The position numbers and the translations under genes are program-made. 32,376 nt of DNA from a virus, in IMG/VR virus record IMGVR_UViG_3300037153_000119, positions 1 through 32,376 of that record; one strand, given 5' to 3'. Below, piece after piece: positions 22,790-31,008 of this stretch (within the stretch, counting starts at the first letter, position 1; the number at the start of each line of letters is the position of its first letter). The notes beneath the pieces are model-generated. The model did no database searches. It saw only the letters and a list, made by a program, of their open reading frames with translations, and had not been told where the DNA came from.

Positions 22790-23419
22790 TCAGAGCAAGA
22801 GCATGTAACTGGGTGTGCGGGTGCTGGGCGGCGCCGGCGATCCGGTGGCGGCGACGATGTCAGCTGCAGCCCACGAGGATATGAGAACAACGTTGCTGCC
22901 GGAGTTCTGAAACCAGCCGCCGATCGCCGGCTGACCCGTGGCAAATGTCGAGTCGGTCGCGGTACGCAGCAGCGAGCCGTTCCGCTTGATGTTGATTGTC
23001 GTGCCGATGCACTCGATCCTCAGAACATCGCCGCCGGCGAGATTGGAGGGCGCTGTGATGTCAGTGCCAATCTGCGTATAGACCCCGGCATTCGAGATTC
23101 GCCACAGCTGCAGCATCGCGGCGCCAACGTCGGATGCGGTCGTCAGCAGGTAGCATCCGGCCGTAGCGTTCATGCGGGCGAACACATATTGGTAGTACAG
23201 TTGCCCGCCAGTCGGTACAGCCGCGAGGGTCATCTCCGAGTAGTGGTCGGCCGAGAACGTCACCCCGGTGTAGCGCATGGCGCCGTCGTTTCCGGTGACG
23301 ACACCGGCCACACCGGTTGCCTTGCGCATCGGCTGCCAGTACGCCGAGGGTTGCGTCCAGACACCACCTTCGGAGAGCGGGTTCTCCGTCCCCGCAAAAC
23401 TCGAGGACGCGGAGACCAT
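22790..23419 (-). CDS. Lectin-like (concanavalin/LamG-type) virion protein
   Basis: This 209-residue protein has the strand order of a jelly-roll lectin: an opening F-A-G-T-E-N-P-L-S-E-G-G-V-W, D-H-Y-S-E-M-T-L, then G-C-Y-L-L-T-T-A, V-L-R-I-E-C-I-G-T-T-I-N-I-K-R-N-G and closing P-A-I-G-G-W-F. The I-x-V-K/R-x-N-G hairpin followed by G-x-P-G/A-I-G-G is characteristic of the DUF1080-like/LamG group. It neighbours the glycoside hydrolase gene and may help the particle bind glycans. Confidence 0.65.
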   Translation of the reverse strand: MVSASSSFAGTENPLSEGGVWTQPSAYWQPMRKATGVAGVVTGNDGAMRYTGVTFSADHYSEMTLAAVPTGGQLYYQYVFARMNATAGCYLLTTASDVGAAMLQLWRISNAGVYTQIGTDITAPSNLAGGDVLRIECIGTTINIKRNGSLLRTATDSTFATGQPAIGGWFQNSGSNVVLISSWAAADIVAATGSPAPPSTRTPSYMLLL

Positions 23420-23423
23420 CCGC

Positions 23424-23864
23424 TCAGTCCTCGGTGATTGCGCTTGCGGTCGTCAGCTGCGGAGTGACTCCGTTGGCGACAGCGATGTTCGGCGTCACCG
23501 TCCCCGAGTACAGCAGCTCACCGGCGCCCGAGCTCGACTTGCCGACGCCGAAGTGAGTGACGGTGCCGCCGGCGCCGGCGGTCATCTGGCCGAACGAGAT
23601 CGTGGCGACCGGCGACACGCTGTTGTTCGTGACGGTCCAGCCGCCCGTGGTGCGAGCGACAGCTACGCGCGCGTATCCGGTATACGAGATCTCGTTCGTC
23701 GTCTGGTCGCCGCCTTCGCCAGGGTCAGCGGTGTGCAGCGACACGAACAGCGAGCCCGCAGCCGTTGAGCCGACGATGCCACCGGCATCGCCGACGCCGG
23801 CCCATGTCGTGTTGTTGAACAACAGCTTGAGCCAGTCCGTTTCCGCTGCATTGCTTTTCGACAT
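23424..23864 (-). CDS. Phage capsid-fibre / decoration family protein
   Basis: This 146-residue protein matches a common phage family: an N-terminal helix W-L-K-L-L-F-N-N-T-T-W, L-F-V-S-L-H-T-A-D-P-G-E-G-G, G-Y-A-R-V-A-V, I-S-F-G-Q-M, V-T-H-F-G-V and L-L-Y-S-G-T-V-T-P. Members are usually annotated as tail fibre or capsid-associated proteins. The position between DUF2190 and the lectin-like protein favours a head-surface role. Confidence 0.75.
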   Translation of the reverse strand: MSKSNAAETDWLKLLFNNTTWAGVGDAGGIVGSTAAGSLFVSLHTADPGEGGDQTTNEISYTGYARVAVARTTGGWTVTNNSVSPVATISFGQMTAGAGGTVTHFGVGKSSSGAGELLYSGTVTPNIAVANGVTPQLTTASAITED

Positions 23865-23901
23865 CGCGTTGGGCCTTTCGTCAATCCACGATGGAGGGTG
23901 C

Positions 23902-24258
23902 TCAGGCGACGTTGACGACGGCGCCGATGTTCACCAGCCGCACTGAGCCGGTCGCGTCGCCAGATGCCGCAGCGGCGACCGCGTGCCCGGCGCGCGACGC
24001 GGTAGCGCTCTGCGCCGTGACGAAGTTGTTGTTGGCGGTGTCGAAGTAGAGCGTCGCGCCCTCGGTCCAGGCTGTGCCGGTGGCCTTGGCGAGCGTGTGC
24101 ACGCCGGCGACGTCGCAGGCGAATGGAAGGGTTTGCGCTGCGGTCTCTCGCGGCACGACGACGAGCGAGCCGATCTTGATCGCCGTGCCCGCCACGACGC
24201 CGCCGGTGGGAGCCGTTAGCGTCAGTACGTCGCCCGGCTGCGTGAAGGTTCGAGACAT
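23902..24258 (-). CDS. DUF2190 capsid decoration (cement) protein
   Basis: This 118-residue protein matches DUF2190: F-T-Q-P-G-D-V-L-T-L-T-A-P, G-G-V-V-A-G-T-A-I-K-I-G, G-V-H-T-L-A-K, W-T-E-G-A-T-L-Y-F-D and A-G-H-A-V-A-A-A-A-S-G-D. Such proteins sit on the capsid lattice and are encoded next to the major capsid protein, as here. GGAGAG lies before the ATG. Confidence 0.85.
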   Translation of the reverse strand: MSRTFTQPGDVLTLTAPTGGVVAGTAIKIGSLVVVPRETAAQTLPFACDVAGVHTLAKATGTAWTEGATLYFDTANNNFVTAQSATASRAGHAVAAAASGDATGSVRLVNIGAVVNVA

Positions 24259-24335
24259 GTTGTTCTCTCCGTTGGAATCGATGTGGTGTTGGTGTTCGTG
24301 GTCTGCTGTGGCTACGAGCTGCTCGACGAAACGGA

Positions 24336-26444
24336 CTACGCGCCGGCGCAGGTCACGGCGCCGCGGAAGTCCAGCACCGCGGTCCCGTAGTCGAGGACCA
24401 CCTTGAATTGCACACCGTCGAAGCCGAACGATTGCTCGGTGTCGATGCGCGGGGCCTCCTGCCCGTCGATGAACCCGACGGCGAACACCGCGTAGAGGTT
24501 CGGATCGGCCAGCAGGTAGTGCCGCGTCGTAGACTGCGCCGACAGGTAGGGCGAATCGACGATGTCGCGGAACAGGTTGAGCACCTTGTTCGATACCCCC
24601 TGTGCCTTGTTATCGGTCGGGTCGGTCGTGGACGAGTTGAATTGCTTGGCCACGCCGCCCAGCTCGACCGGCCCCAGCCAAACCGCCGGGCGCAGCGCCA
24701 GGAACTGGTTGGTGCTCGGGTCCTTCTGTCGTGCCATCGTGGCCCGGCCGCCGTCGAGGGTCGCCGGGCTCATTGCACCTGTGGGGCCGATGTTGCTTCT
24801 GCTCGCATGGAACAGAGGGTTGGCGTCGTAGTTGATTCCGAGCCCCGAGTTGGCCGTCACCATCGCGAACGCGTCGGATTCGACGGTCAGCGCAGCCGCC
24901 AGACCGAGCCCGGACGCCAGGCTCTGGAACGCACCGAGGTCATCGTTCGCGAGCGCGCGACGCGTGATGCCGATGATGTTGCCCTTCGTCCCCGGGGTAA
25001 GCGTGCGCTTCTCACCGTCCGGGATGTTCTTGTGCTTGATCTCGCCGCTCTCAGTGACCGAGTCGAGAACGCCGAAGGTGCCCGGCCGGTAGAACGTCGA
25101 CGTCCGGAAGTCCTGCACCGACTTGCGACCGGCCCACATTGGCCACGTGACCGGCGCGAGCGCGTACTGCCCGACGAAGATCTTGTTGACCGCGGTCTCG
25201 AGGAGGATCGCGAAGTCGCTGGTGGTGTTGAACCCCTGATCACCGCGCGTCTGCAGCGCGGCGCGAATGAGCGCCTCGCCATGCAGACCCTTCGCGGACC
25301 GGCCGCGGAGCTCGAGCGCATAGCGCGCGAGGTCCGTCATGCGCATGCCGCGGAACTCGCCCGGGTCCGTGGCGAGGCCAGTGAAGTTGTGCGCCAGGCG
25401 AGCGACGCCCTTGGCTCGCGAGATCATGTCCGCATGACCGGAGCGCTCGATCAGCCATGCGGTGGCACCGCGCAGGTACTTGTCGCGCGCGTCGTCGCCG
25501 GCCGTCACCCGGAGTGTTCCGTCGGTCGTGAACTCGTCGTGCTCGCGCTTTGTCACGAACGCGAACGCGGCCTCGCGCGCCTTGTCGACGGAGACATTCG
25601 CCTTGATCAGCTTCGCCGCCCACGACGACCCGAGCCCCGAGCGCTCGGCGATGTCGTTGATCTGCGTGACGCGCTCGAGCGTCCGCTGCGTCGCCTCCTC
25701 GGCCGCCTGCTGCTCGCTCTCGCCGCGTTGCCGCGCATCCTCGATCCGCTTTCTCCGGGCCGCTTCGGTCGCTGCCCTGGCCACGTTATCCTCGAGGTCC
25801 TCGGGGGTCGGCGTCGGCGTCCCGGGCTGTTCGGTGTTGTCATCATCGGCCATGGTGGTTGTCTCCTGCTGCTGTCGGGTGGTGATGAACGTGCACTTGA
25901 ACCGCTCGGCCGACTCCGATCGGAACCCGGCGCCGTCGTCGGCACCGATGGGTACGGGGGAGATTTCCATCGGCTCCCAGTCCGTTGCTCGATACACGGG
26001 GATCTTGTCGGCGCCGTCCTCGATCTTCTCCATCCGATAGGTCGCGTACCCGACGGAGATGTTCTGGATGATCCCGTCCTGCACCTTGCGGAAGATCTGA
26101 TCGGCGATCGGGTCGTCCTCGGCGCGAGCGAATCGCACCGTCGCGGTTCCGCGCTTGCCGTCGACGGCCGCCGAACCCTTCTCGACAACTCCGATCACGC
26201 CATTGGCGTCGTACGCGCTGTGAGCGTTCAACAGCGGGGCACCGTTGTTGAGCCGCTTCATGCGCACGTGCTTCGGCTCCAGCGACAGCTCCTCCCAATA
26301 GCGATCCCAGAATCCGCGCAGCACGCGCGCTCCGGTCGTCCAGATCACATCGACTGTGCGCGCCTCGACGTTCACGCTACTCGGCACGACAGATCCGACG
26401 CGAGTCAGCCGCGGCAGATCGACAGTCTGAGATCGGTGCGTCAT
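24336..26444 (-). CDS. Prohead protease - major capsid protein fusion
   Basis: This 702-residue polyprotein has three parts. Residues about 15-175 form an HK97-type prohead protease with catalytic candidates His75 (L-L-N-A-H-S) and Ser130 (Q-N-I-S-V-G-Y). Residues about 200-300 are charged and helical (scaffold-like). Residues about 330-702 match the major head subunit (G-T-K-G-N-I-I-G-I-T-R-R-A-L-A-N-D-D, N-P-L-F-H-A-S, and a closing V-V-L-D-Y-G-T-A-V-L-D-F-R-G). Such fusions are known; self-cleavage should release the capsid subunit. ATG 26444 is chosen (a TTG at 26456 is also open) because GATC of motif 4 lies 13 nt upstream. Confidence 0.9.
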   Translation of the reverse strand: MTHRSQTVDLPRLTRVGSVVPSSVNVEARTVDVIWTTGARVLRGFWDRYWEELSLEPKHVRMKRLNNGAPLLNAHSAYDANGVIGVVEKGSAAVDGKRGTATVRFARAEDDPIADQIFRKVQDGIIQNISVGYATYRMEKIEDGADKIPVYRATDWEPMEISPVPIGADDGAGFRSESAERFKCTFITTRQQQETTTMADDDNTEQPGTPTPTPEDLEDNVARAATEAARRKRIEDARQRGESEQQAAEEATQRTLERVTQINDIAERSGLGSSWAAKLIKANVSVDKAREAAFAFVTKREHDEFTTDGTLRVTAGDDARDKYLRGATAWLIERSGHADMISRAKGVARLAHNFTGLATDPGEFRGMRMTDLARYALELRGRSAKGLHGEALIRAALQTRGDQGFNTTSDFAILLETAVNKIFVGQYALAPVTWPMWAGRKSVQDFRTSTFYRPGTFGVLDSVTESGEIKHKNIPDGEKRTLTPGTKGNIIGITRRALANDDLGAFQSLASGLGLAAALTVESDAFAMVTANSGLGINYDANPLFHASRSNIGPTGAMSPATLDGGRATMARQKDPSTNQFLALRPAVWLGPVELGGVAKQFNSSTTDPTDNKAQGVSNKVLNLFRDIVDSPYLSAQSTTRHYLLADPNLYAVFAVGFIDGQEAPRIDTEQSFGFDGVQFKVVLDYGTAVLDFRGAVTCAGA

Positions 26445-26457
26445 CAACCGGGGCAAG

Positions 26458-26483
26458 GATCACGCCGGTTAAGCCGAGTCAAG
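26458..26483 (-). promoter_or_regulatory. Late promoter motif 4, upstream of capsid gene
   Basis: Read on the - strand it is CTTGACT, 15 nt ending CGT, GATC, followed by 13 nt and the capsid ATG. It lies in the 43-nt gap after the portal stop. A separate promoter would allow high capsid expression. Confidence 0.55.
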
Positions 26484-26487
26484 CCCC

Positions 26488-28050
26488 TCAGTGCGTCGTG
26501 GCTCCGGCGTCGCCCATGTCCCCCGCGTCGCCTCCGTCGCCCGTGTCGGCGGTCTCGTCGGCGGCCGGCTCGCTGGTCGCTGGCGCGGACGCACCTTGCC
26601 GTTGGCCGGCGCTATTCGTCTGCCTGGGATCGCTGTCGAGCACGACCTCACCGGCATCTCGCTTGCGGTTGTACGCGATGATCTCGGCGAGGACCTTATC
26701 CGGATCGTAGCCGCGCTGGCGCACTGCCTCTGCCCACGACTTGAGCCCGCCGCGGATCTCCTTGATGTCGGCGTCCGCCTCTTTCTCGGGGTCGATGATC
26801 GCCATCGGCTGGCAGGTCCACTCGGCGGGCTGATCCGCGACGTCGTCGCCGGCGAGGATCATGGCGTTAAGAAACCATTTCCATGCCGGCTGACAGAGCT
26901 GGGGGATCAACATCAGCTCCTGCCACACCTCGACGTCGCCGCGGAGATCCAACCGAGCCGCGCGCTCGGAGCTGTAGTTGGCCTGGCTGTAATCGGCCGA
27001 GATGCCCGAGTACGTGGTCCCGAGCCCGGCAGCGACGCCGCGGAGTGCCGTCGCGCTATACGATGCGTGATCGTTCGACGCCGGCGGGCTCGGTGTGTTC
27101 ACTTGCTTGCCTGGCTGCAGCTGGATGATCGTGCCCGGCTCGATCGTGTCGGTCGGCTGTCCAGTCGTCGTGTCCGTTCCAGCGAGCCCAGTTGCGGCGC
27201 CGAACCCGTCCAGATCGGTAACGAACGCCGCCGTGCACGCGGCGAACTTCTGTTTCACCAGCGTGGCATCCTCGAACTCGAGGAAGTCGTGCAGGCGCAA
27301 GTCGACGCTCGCGAACCACGACCCCGCGCGAACCTGGCCAGGTCGATCGATATCGAACACATGCAGAACGCCGTCGGCCGGCACGCGCTTGGAGATCGGG
27401 CTGATCGCGCCGCCTGTACCGATCGGCCCATTGCTACCTGGGTGCCGATCGAAAAGCCAGTACGCTACACGTCGCCCGAGCGCGTCGTGCTCGATGCCTT
27501 GTACGATCGGGCCGCCAGCGTCGCCGAGGTATCCGTCGCGGGTGGTGTCGAGGAAGTCGGGCTCGAGAATCTGCAGCTGCAGCGGTACCGAGAGACCGTC
27601 GACAGGGAGTCGGAACCGCCTGCGGATCAACACCTCGCCGGATTGGATGATCGTGTTCATCGCGAGCCGCTGCAGCCCGTAGAAGTTGAGCCGCCCGGCA
27701 GCGTCGCATTCCGTGGTCTCGGCCCACGTCTGCCATCGCTGCATGATCAGATCTGCGCCGCGCCCGGTGGCCTTTGGGCGGATCCCGCAACCGATCGTGT
27801 CAGAGAGGATCCGGCGCAGCCCCCGCCGCGCCCATGGATTGTTCCTGACGAGGTCTCGTCCCTGCGCGCGCAGACGCGCGAGCGTGGGACCCGATGCAGC
27901 GGCGTTGGCGTCCGTCCCCAGGCGATGCCAGCCGTCCGTGCGCCGACCGACCGACGCGGCGTCGAAGTGCCGCGCGATCATGCGAGAGCGCATGCGACGG
28001 GCACCCCACCTCGGAGCGATCCATGTGATCGCGCGGTCAAGCCACGTCAC
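26488..28050 (-). CDS. Portal protein (lambda GpB family)
   Basis: This 520-residue protein is a lambda-type portal, the dodecameric ring through which DNA enters the head. Landmarks are R-N-N-P-W-A-R-R-G-L-R-R-I-L-S-D-T-I-G, E-V-L-I-R-R-R-F, L-Q-I-L-E-P-D-F-L, H-D-F-L-E-F-E-D-A-T-L-V-K-Q-K-F-A-A and Y-S-G-I-S-A-D-Y-S-Q-A-N-Y-S-S-E-R-A-A-R. The C-terminus is acidic and Gly/Ala-rich. GTG 28050 overlaps the gpW stop (GTGA), so the much longer upstream open frame is rejected. Confidence 0.92.
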   Translation of the reverse strand: MTWLDRAITWIAPRWGARRMRSRMIARHFDAASVGRRTDGWHRLGTDANAAASGPTLARLRAQGRDLVRNNPWARRGLRRILSDTIGCGIRPKATGRGADLIMQRWQTWAETTECDAAGRLNFYGLQRLAMNTIIQSGEVLIRRRFRLPVDGLSVPLQLQILEPDFLDTTRDGYLGDAGGPIVQGIEHDALGRRVAYWLFDRHPGSNGPIGTGGAISPISKRVPADGVLHVFDIDRPGQVRAGSWFASVDLRLHDFLEFEDATLVKQKFAACTAAFVTDLDGFGAATGLAGTDTTTGQPTDTIEPGTIIQLQPGKQVNTPSPPASNDHASYSATALRGVAAGLGTTYSGISADYSQANYSSERAARLDLRGDVEVWQELMLIPQLCQPAWKWFLNAMILAGDDVADQPAEWTCQPMAIIDPEKEADADIKEIRGGLKSWAEAVRQRGYDPDKVLAEIIAYNRKRDAGEVVLDSDPRQTNSAGQRQGASAPATSEPAADETADTGDGGDAGDMGDAGATTH

Positions 28051-28283
28051 GAGCCAAGCCCCGTTCTGGTCGCGACGAGCCGATAGTTCGGCCCGGATCC
28101 CAGCTGCCGGTTGATATCGGCGAGCAGAGAGCGCAGCTCGGGGAGCTGTGCCATCTGGTAGGTAGCCGACCGCTGCTCGCCGCCGCCGTTGAATGAGACC
28201 GTGACCGCGCGCTTGCCGGTCGCGAGCTTTACGATCGCGGCCGCGACCGCGTCGCGATCTTCGACAGTCCAGATCGTTGCCAT
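28047..28283 (-). CDS. gpW-like head-tail connector protein
   Basis: This 78-residue protein has the gpW pattern: an N-terminal helix (R-D-A-V-A-A-A-I-V-K-L-A-T-G), a beta hairpin (A-V-T-V-S-F-N-G-G-G with R-S-A-T-Y) and a C-terminal helix (L-P-E-L-R-S-L-L-A-D-I). It would sit under the portal ring. Promoter motif 1 has its GATC 12 nt upstream of ATG 28283. The gene is coupled to the portal gene. Confidence 0.8.
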   Translation of the reverse strand: MATIWTVEDRDAVAAAIVKLATGKRAVTVSFNGGGEQRSATYQMAQLPELRSLLADINRQLGSGPNYRLVATRTGLGS

Positions 28284-28295
28284 GCGACAGGGCAT

Positions 28296-28322
28296 GATCA
28301 CGCAAGGTGCTGCACTGTCAAC
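28296..28322 (-). promoter_or_regulatory. Late promoter motif 1, upstream of gpW-portal
   Basis: Read on the - strand it is GTTGACA, 16 nt ending GCGT, GATC, followed by 12 nt and the gpW ATG. The spacer is one longer than in the other copies. It lies in the divergent gap before the + strand cargo gene. Confidence 0.6.
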
Positions 28323-28385
28323 CTCGCTCGAGCTCTGGTAGCGTCGCTGCGCCGTTGTGTGACGCGGCAGAACAGGGAGAGCCAC

Positions 28386-28742
28386 ATGGCCATCAAGATC
28401 GATCAGATCGTAAACCACCCGGGCGCAAACAACACCACTACCGGCAACGACTACCAGCCGCCCGGCATTACCGGCGAGGATTGGTGCCACTGCGTGAGCA
28501 CCGTCAGCTACGAGGAGCTACGCGATTTCTTCGACAACAACCTCGAGACGATCGGCGTGCTGTCGTCGCGTATCCGCCGCCCGATCGATGGGAGCTTCGT
28601 CACGTACATCGGCCTGAACGCTGACGAGCGTGACCTGGTGATCGGCGTCGCCGGACCGACCACGCCCGGCCGACAGCCGACGGTGTTCCATAGCGCGTTC
28701 GACTACGACACGAATTCGCCGCCAGCCACGTACGAGCCCTAG
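28386..28742 (+). CDS. Cargo gene: small acidic protein, unknown function
   Basis: This 118-residue protein is on the strand opposite to the packaging and head genes. GGGAGAG lies about 6 nt before the ATG. The N-terminal 30 residues are Asn/Gly/Thr-rich (V-N-H-P-G-A-N-N-T-T-T-G-N), followed by E-D-W-C-H-C-V, a helix (Y-E-E-L-R-D-F-F-D-N-N-L) and beta strands (I-D-G-S-F-V-T-Y-I-G, L-V-I-G-V-A-G). There is no signal peptide or membrane segment. I recognise no family. Its placement between the terminase and gpW units, with its own ribosome binding site, marks it as a moron. Confidence 0.6.
   Translation: MAIKIDQIVNHPGANNTTTGNDYQPPGITGEDWCHCVSTVSYEELRDFFDNNLETIGVLSSRIRRPIDGSFVTYIGLNADERDLVIGVAGPTTPGRQPTVFHSAFDYDTNSPPATYEP
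28739..28742. other. CTAG shared by two convergent stop codons (copy 3)
   Basis: CTAG gives the TAG of the + strand cargo gene and the TAG of the - strand large terminase. Confidence 0.9.
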
Positions 28743-30679
28743 CGCCGGCGACCGAACAGACCGCGACCGACGCCGCGCGCCCGGCCCCGGTCCCACACCG
28801 AACGCTTTCGCTCACCCGTGAGCGATTGGCCCGGCGCCGGCGCCGGGGTCCGCGAACTCGCCGCCGCCGGCGGTCGCTGCGCGGCGGCGGCCGCGAGCCG
28901 GTCAATGCCGAGCAGCGCGACCGCGGCGCGCGCGTACACCCGGCAGTCCAGATAGTGGTTCTCGCGGTTCGGCAACACCCGCCATTCCATCGTGGCGCGC
29001 CGGTTCTTTCGGTTGATCACCGTGACGAGATGCTCGGCCGTGAGCTGCCGGAAATACTCTTCCTCGTACTCGGGCCAGCGGCAGTAACCCGGTGGCGCGA
29101 CGCCGCCGACAACGACGAGACCGAGCCAGCCGTAGAGCTCGGTTTTTGCGACACCGACGCCGACGGGGTACATCTGGAAACCGCGCTTCATCTTGCGGCC
29201 GCTGATCGTGATGTCGACCTTCGACGGCAGGCCGACGAGCACGCGCGCATCGGGTACGCCCTTGACGGCGATCACCCGGTTCGGTGGCTTCGTGCGGCAG
29301 TAGTTGTAGACGACGTTCGTGTTGTATCCGCTGTCGACGGCCATCATCAAGATCGTGAACTGCACGCCGCTCTCGCCGGCGAACGATCGGCCGAGTAAGA
29401 GATCAAGCTGCAGCCACGGGCTTGCCGGCGACGCCGTGTCGGCGGTGTCGCCCATGATGCAGCCGATCTCCACCGAGGAGCTGCGCTTCTCTGCGTCCCA
29501 CGCGACCACCTCGTACATCAGCCGATCTTTTTGCACGTCGACGCCGGACGTCAGCGCGATCGTGCCGTCGACAACCGAGCCGATCGGGTACGGCTCGCGG
29601 CGCCGGTACAGCACCTCCCACGCCGGCGCTTCGCCCTGTTGCTGCCAGGTCTCGCCGAGCGCGGTGTTGACGAACGTGCGCAGCGTCTCAGGGCGCCGCT
29701 TCGCCTCGAGAAACTCGGCGACGAGCTGGCTCCATGTCGCGTTCGGCGACATGGAGTATGCCGCCCAGATGTGGAACGATGCGTGTCCGCGGAACGGCGC
29801 ATCGGCCCGCCATTCCCCCAACTCGATCATCCTGCGCTTGTGCGACTCCTCGATGTCCGAGCCGCATCCGCTGCATACGAATCGCGCGGTGTCCGGCCGT
29901 CCATCGTCCCACTTCATCCGGTGACCGCGCTGTTCCTCGTCGTCGCCGTCCCTCTGGCGGAACCTCAGGAAGTCCATGTGGGCGCAGTGCGGGCACGGCA
30001 CGTAGTACCGCCGCTGATCGCCCTGCAGGTAGAGCTCGTCGATCCGCGACTCGCCCGCTACGAGTGGCGTCGACGCCGCGATGATCTTCCTGTTCCAGTA
30101 GTACTCGGTGCGCTTGATCGCCAGGCTGACCGGATCGCCCTCGGAACCGGCGCTCGCCGGGTAGCCGTCGACCTCGTCGAGAATCATCACGCGACGCGAG
30201 ACGCGGCGGAACCCGCGGCCGCTGTTCGCGCCGACCATCGCCAGCACGCCGCCCGGGAACACCTTGAGCAAGACCGTCTGATCCTTGCTCTTGACGTCGC
30301 GCACGAGCCCGTCGAGCACGCGCACGTCGCGCAGCATCGGCGCGATCTCCTCCTTCGAGTAGCCCTGCGCATCCTCGACGGTCGGCTGCACGACCTGGAT
30401 CGGACACGGGTCCGCGACCATGAAATACGCCACGGCCGCGTTCATGCACTTCGTCGCGCCGACGCGCGCAGACTTTTTCCATGTCACGCGCTCGACCGCC
30501 GGGTCGGTGATCGCGTCGAGTACTCCGCGCTGGTAGGGCAGCGATCGCCAGCGGCCCGGCTCGGCCGCGCTCTCGGCCGACAGCCGGAAGTAGCGATCCG
30601 CCCACTGCGATAGGCGCATCCGCGCCGGCGGGCGGAGTGCCTCCTCGGTTCCGTCGAGCCACGCGGCCGTCACATTCAC
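28739..30679 (-). CDS. Terminase large subunit, lambda GpA family
   Basis: This 646-residue protein is the packaging motor and nuclease. The GpA-type Walker A is K-S-A-R-V-G-A-T-K (residues about 69-77), Walker B is V-M-I-L-D-E-V-D-G-Y-P (about 164-174), and a zinc finger is formed by Cys229/Cys232 and Cys269/Cys272. The C-terminal nuclease part has M-A-V-D-S-G-Y-N-T-N-V-V and N-H-Y-L-D-C-R-V-Y. It ends in a basic tail R-G-L-F-G-R-R-R. GTG 30679 overlaps the upstream stop. The GpA type usually makes cohesive ends. Hairpin copy 3 lies inside the last 90 nt of the gene. Confidence 0.93.
   Translation of the reverse strand: MNVTAAWLDGTEEALRPPARMRLSQWADRYFRLSAESAAEPGRWRSLPYQRGVLDAITDPAVERVTWKKSARVGATKCMNAAVAYFMVADPCPIQVVQPTVEDAQGYSKEEIAPMLRDVRVLDGLVRDVKSKDQTVLLKVFPGGVLAMVGANSGRGFRRVSRRVMILDEVDGYPASAGSEGDPVSLAIKRTEYYWNRKIIAASTPLVAGESRIDELYLQGDQRRYYVPCPHCAHMDFLRFRQRDGDDEEQRGHRMKWDDGRPDTARFVCSGCGSDIEESHKRRMIELGEWRADAPFRGHASFHIWAAYSMSPNATWSQLVAEFLEAKRRPETLRTFVNTALGETWQQQGEAPAWEVLYRRREPYPIGSVVDGTIALTSGVDVQKDRLMYEVVAWDAEKRSSSVEIGCIMGDTADTASPASPWLQLDLLLGRSFAGESGVQFTILMMAVDSGYNTNVVYNYCRTKPPNRVIAVKGVPDARVLVGLPSKVDITISGRKMKRGFQMYPVGVGVAKTELYGWLGLVVVGGVAPPGYCRWPEYEEEYFRQLTAEHLVTVINRKNRRATMEWRVLPNRENHYLDCRVYARAAVALLGIDRLAAAAAQRPPAAASSRTPAPAPGQSLTGERKRSVWDRGRARGVGRGLFGRRR
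28809..28824. repeat. Hairpin repeat, copy 3, inside the terminase 3' end
   Basis: CGCTCAC-CC-GTGAGCG with flanking GCTTTCGCTC shares its core with 3619-3634 and 19556-19575. It lies within codons of the basic terminase tail, about 70 nt before that stop and about 65 nt past the end of the + strand cargo gene. It could terminate the cargo transcript or be a mobile repeat. Confidence 0.45.
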
Positions 30680-31008
30680 CCGAGCCGGTAGGTCGCCGAC
30701 CAGCATCCGCCGCCGAACTCCTCGCCGCGCGCGCCGTCGCAGGTCTGCATCGGATTCCAGCCCCACCCGCCGGCGTTCTCGCGATCTGCGTCGAGCACCA
30801 GCCCGCAGCGAGCGCAGCGGCGGAACCGTTCGACGCGCGGCAGACGGATCCAGTCCCACAGCCGGGCGAGCAAGCCGCCGGCGCCGATCGCCGAGCGACC
30901 GATCCGCGCCGCCGGCAGCGGCACGCGCGGCGCGATCGACACCAGCGCGACCGGCTGCGGGTAGTCGGTCGCGAGTGTGTCGCCGCGGTAGCCATGCAGG
31001 CGCGGCAT
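30676..31008 (-). CDS. Zinc-ribbon-like protein between terminase subunits
   Basis: This 110-residue protein carries C-A-R-C-G (about residues 65-69) and further cysteines in T-C-D-G-A-R-G and G-G-C-W-S-A-T, enough for one zinc site. The N-terminal half is Pro/Ala/Arg-rich. Its ATG directly follows the stop of the small terminase gene, and its stop overlaps the GTG of the large terminase. Its place in the packaging operon suggests a DNA-binding accessory, which is inference. Confidence 0.6.
   Translation of the reverse strand: MPRLHGYRGDTLATDYPQPVALVSIAPRVPLPAARIGRSAIGAGGLLARLWDWIRLPRVERFRRCARCGLVLDADRENAGGWGWNPMQTCDGARGEEFGGGCWSATYRLG

Noticed and set aside
24408-26681. 757-codon open frame antisense to the capsid gene
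   Set aside because: The opposite strand encodes a recognisable protease-capsid protein. The antisense product is Arg-rich with no recognisable domain.
28354-28363. GTTGTGTGAC upstream of 28386, similar to GTTGTGAGAC at 11383, as a shared cargo promoter
   Set aside because: Its distances to the start codon (32 and 21 nt) and to the neighbouring motif differ, and the third cargo gene lacks it. With only two copies it is not supported.
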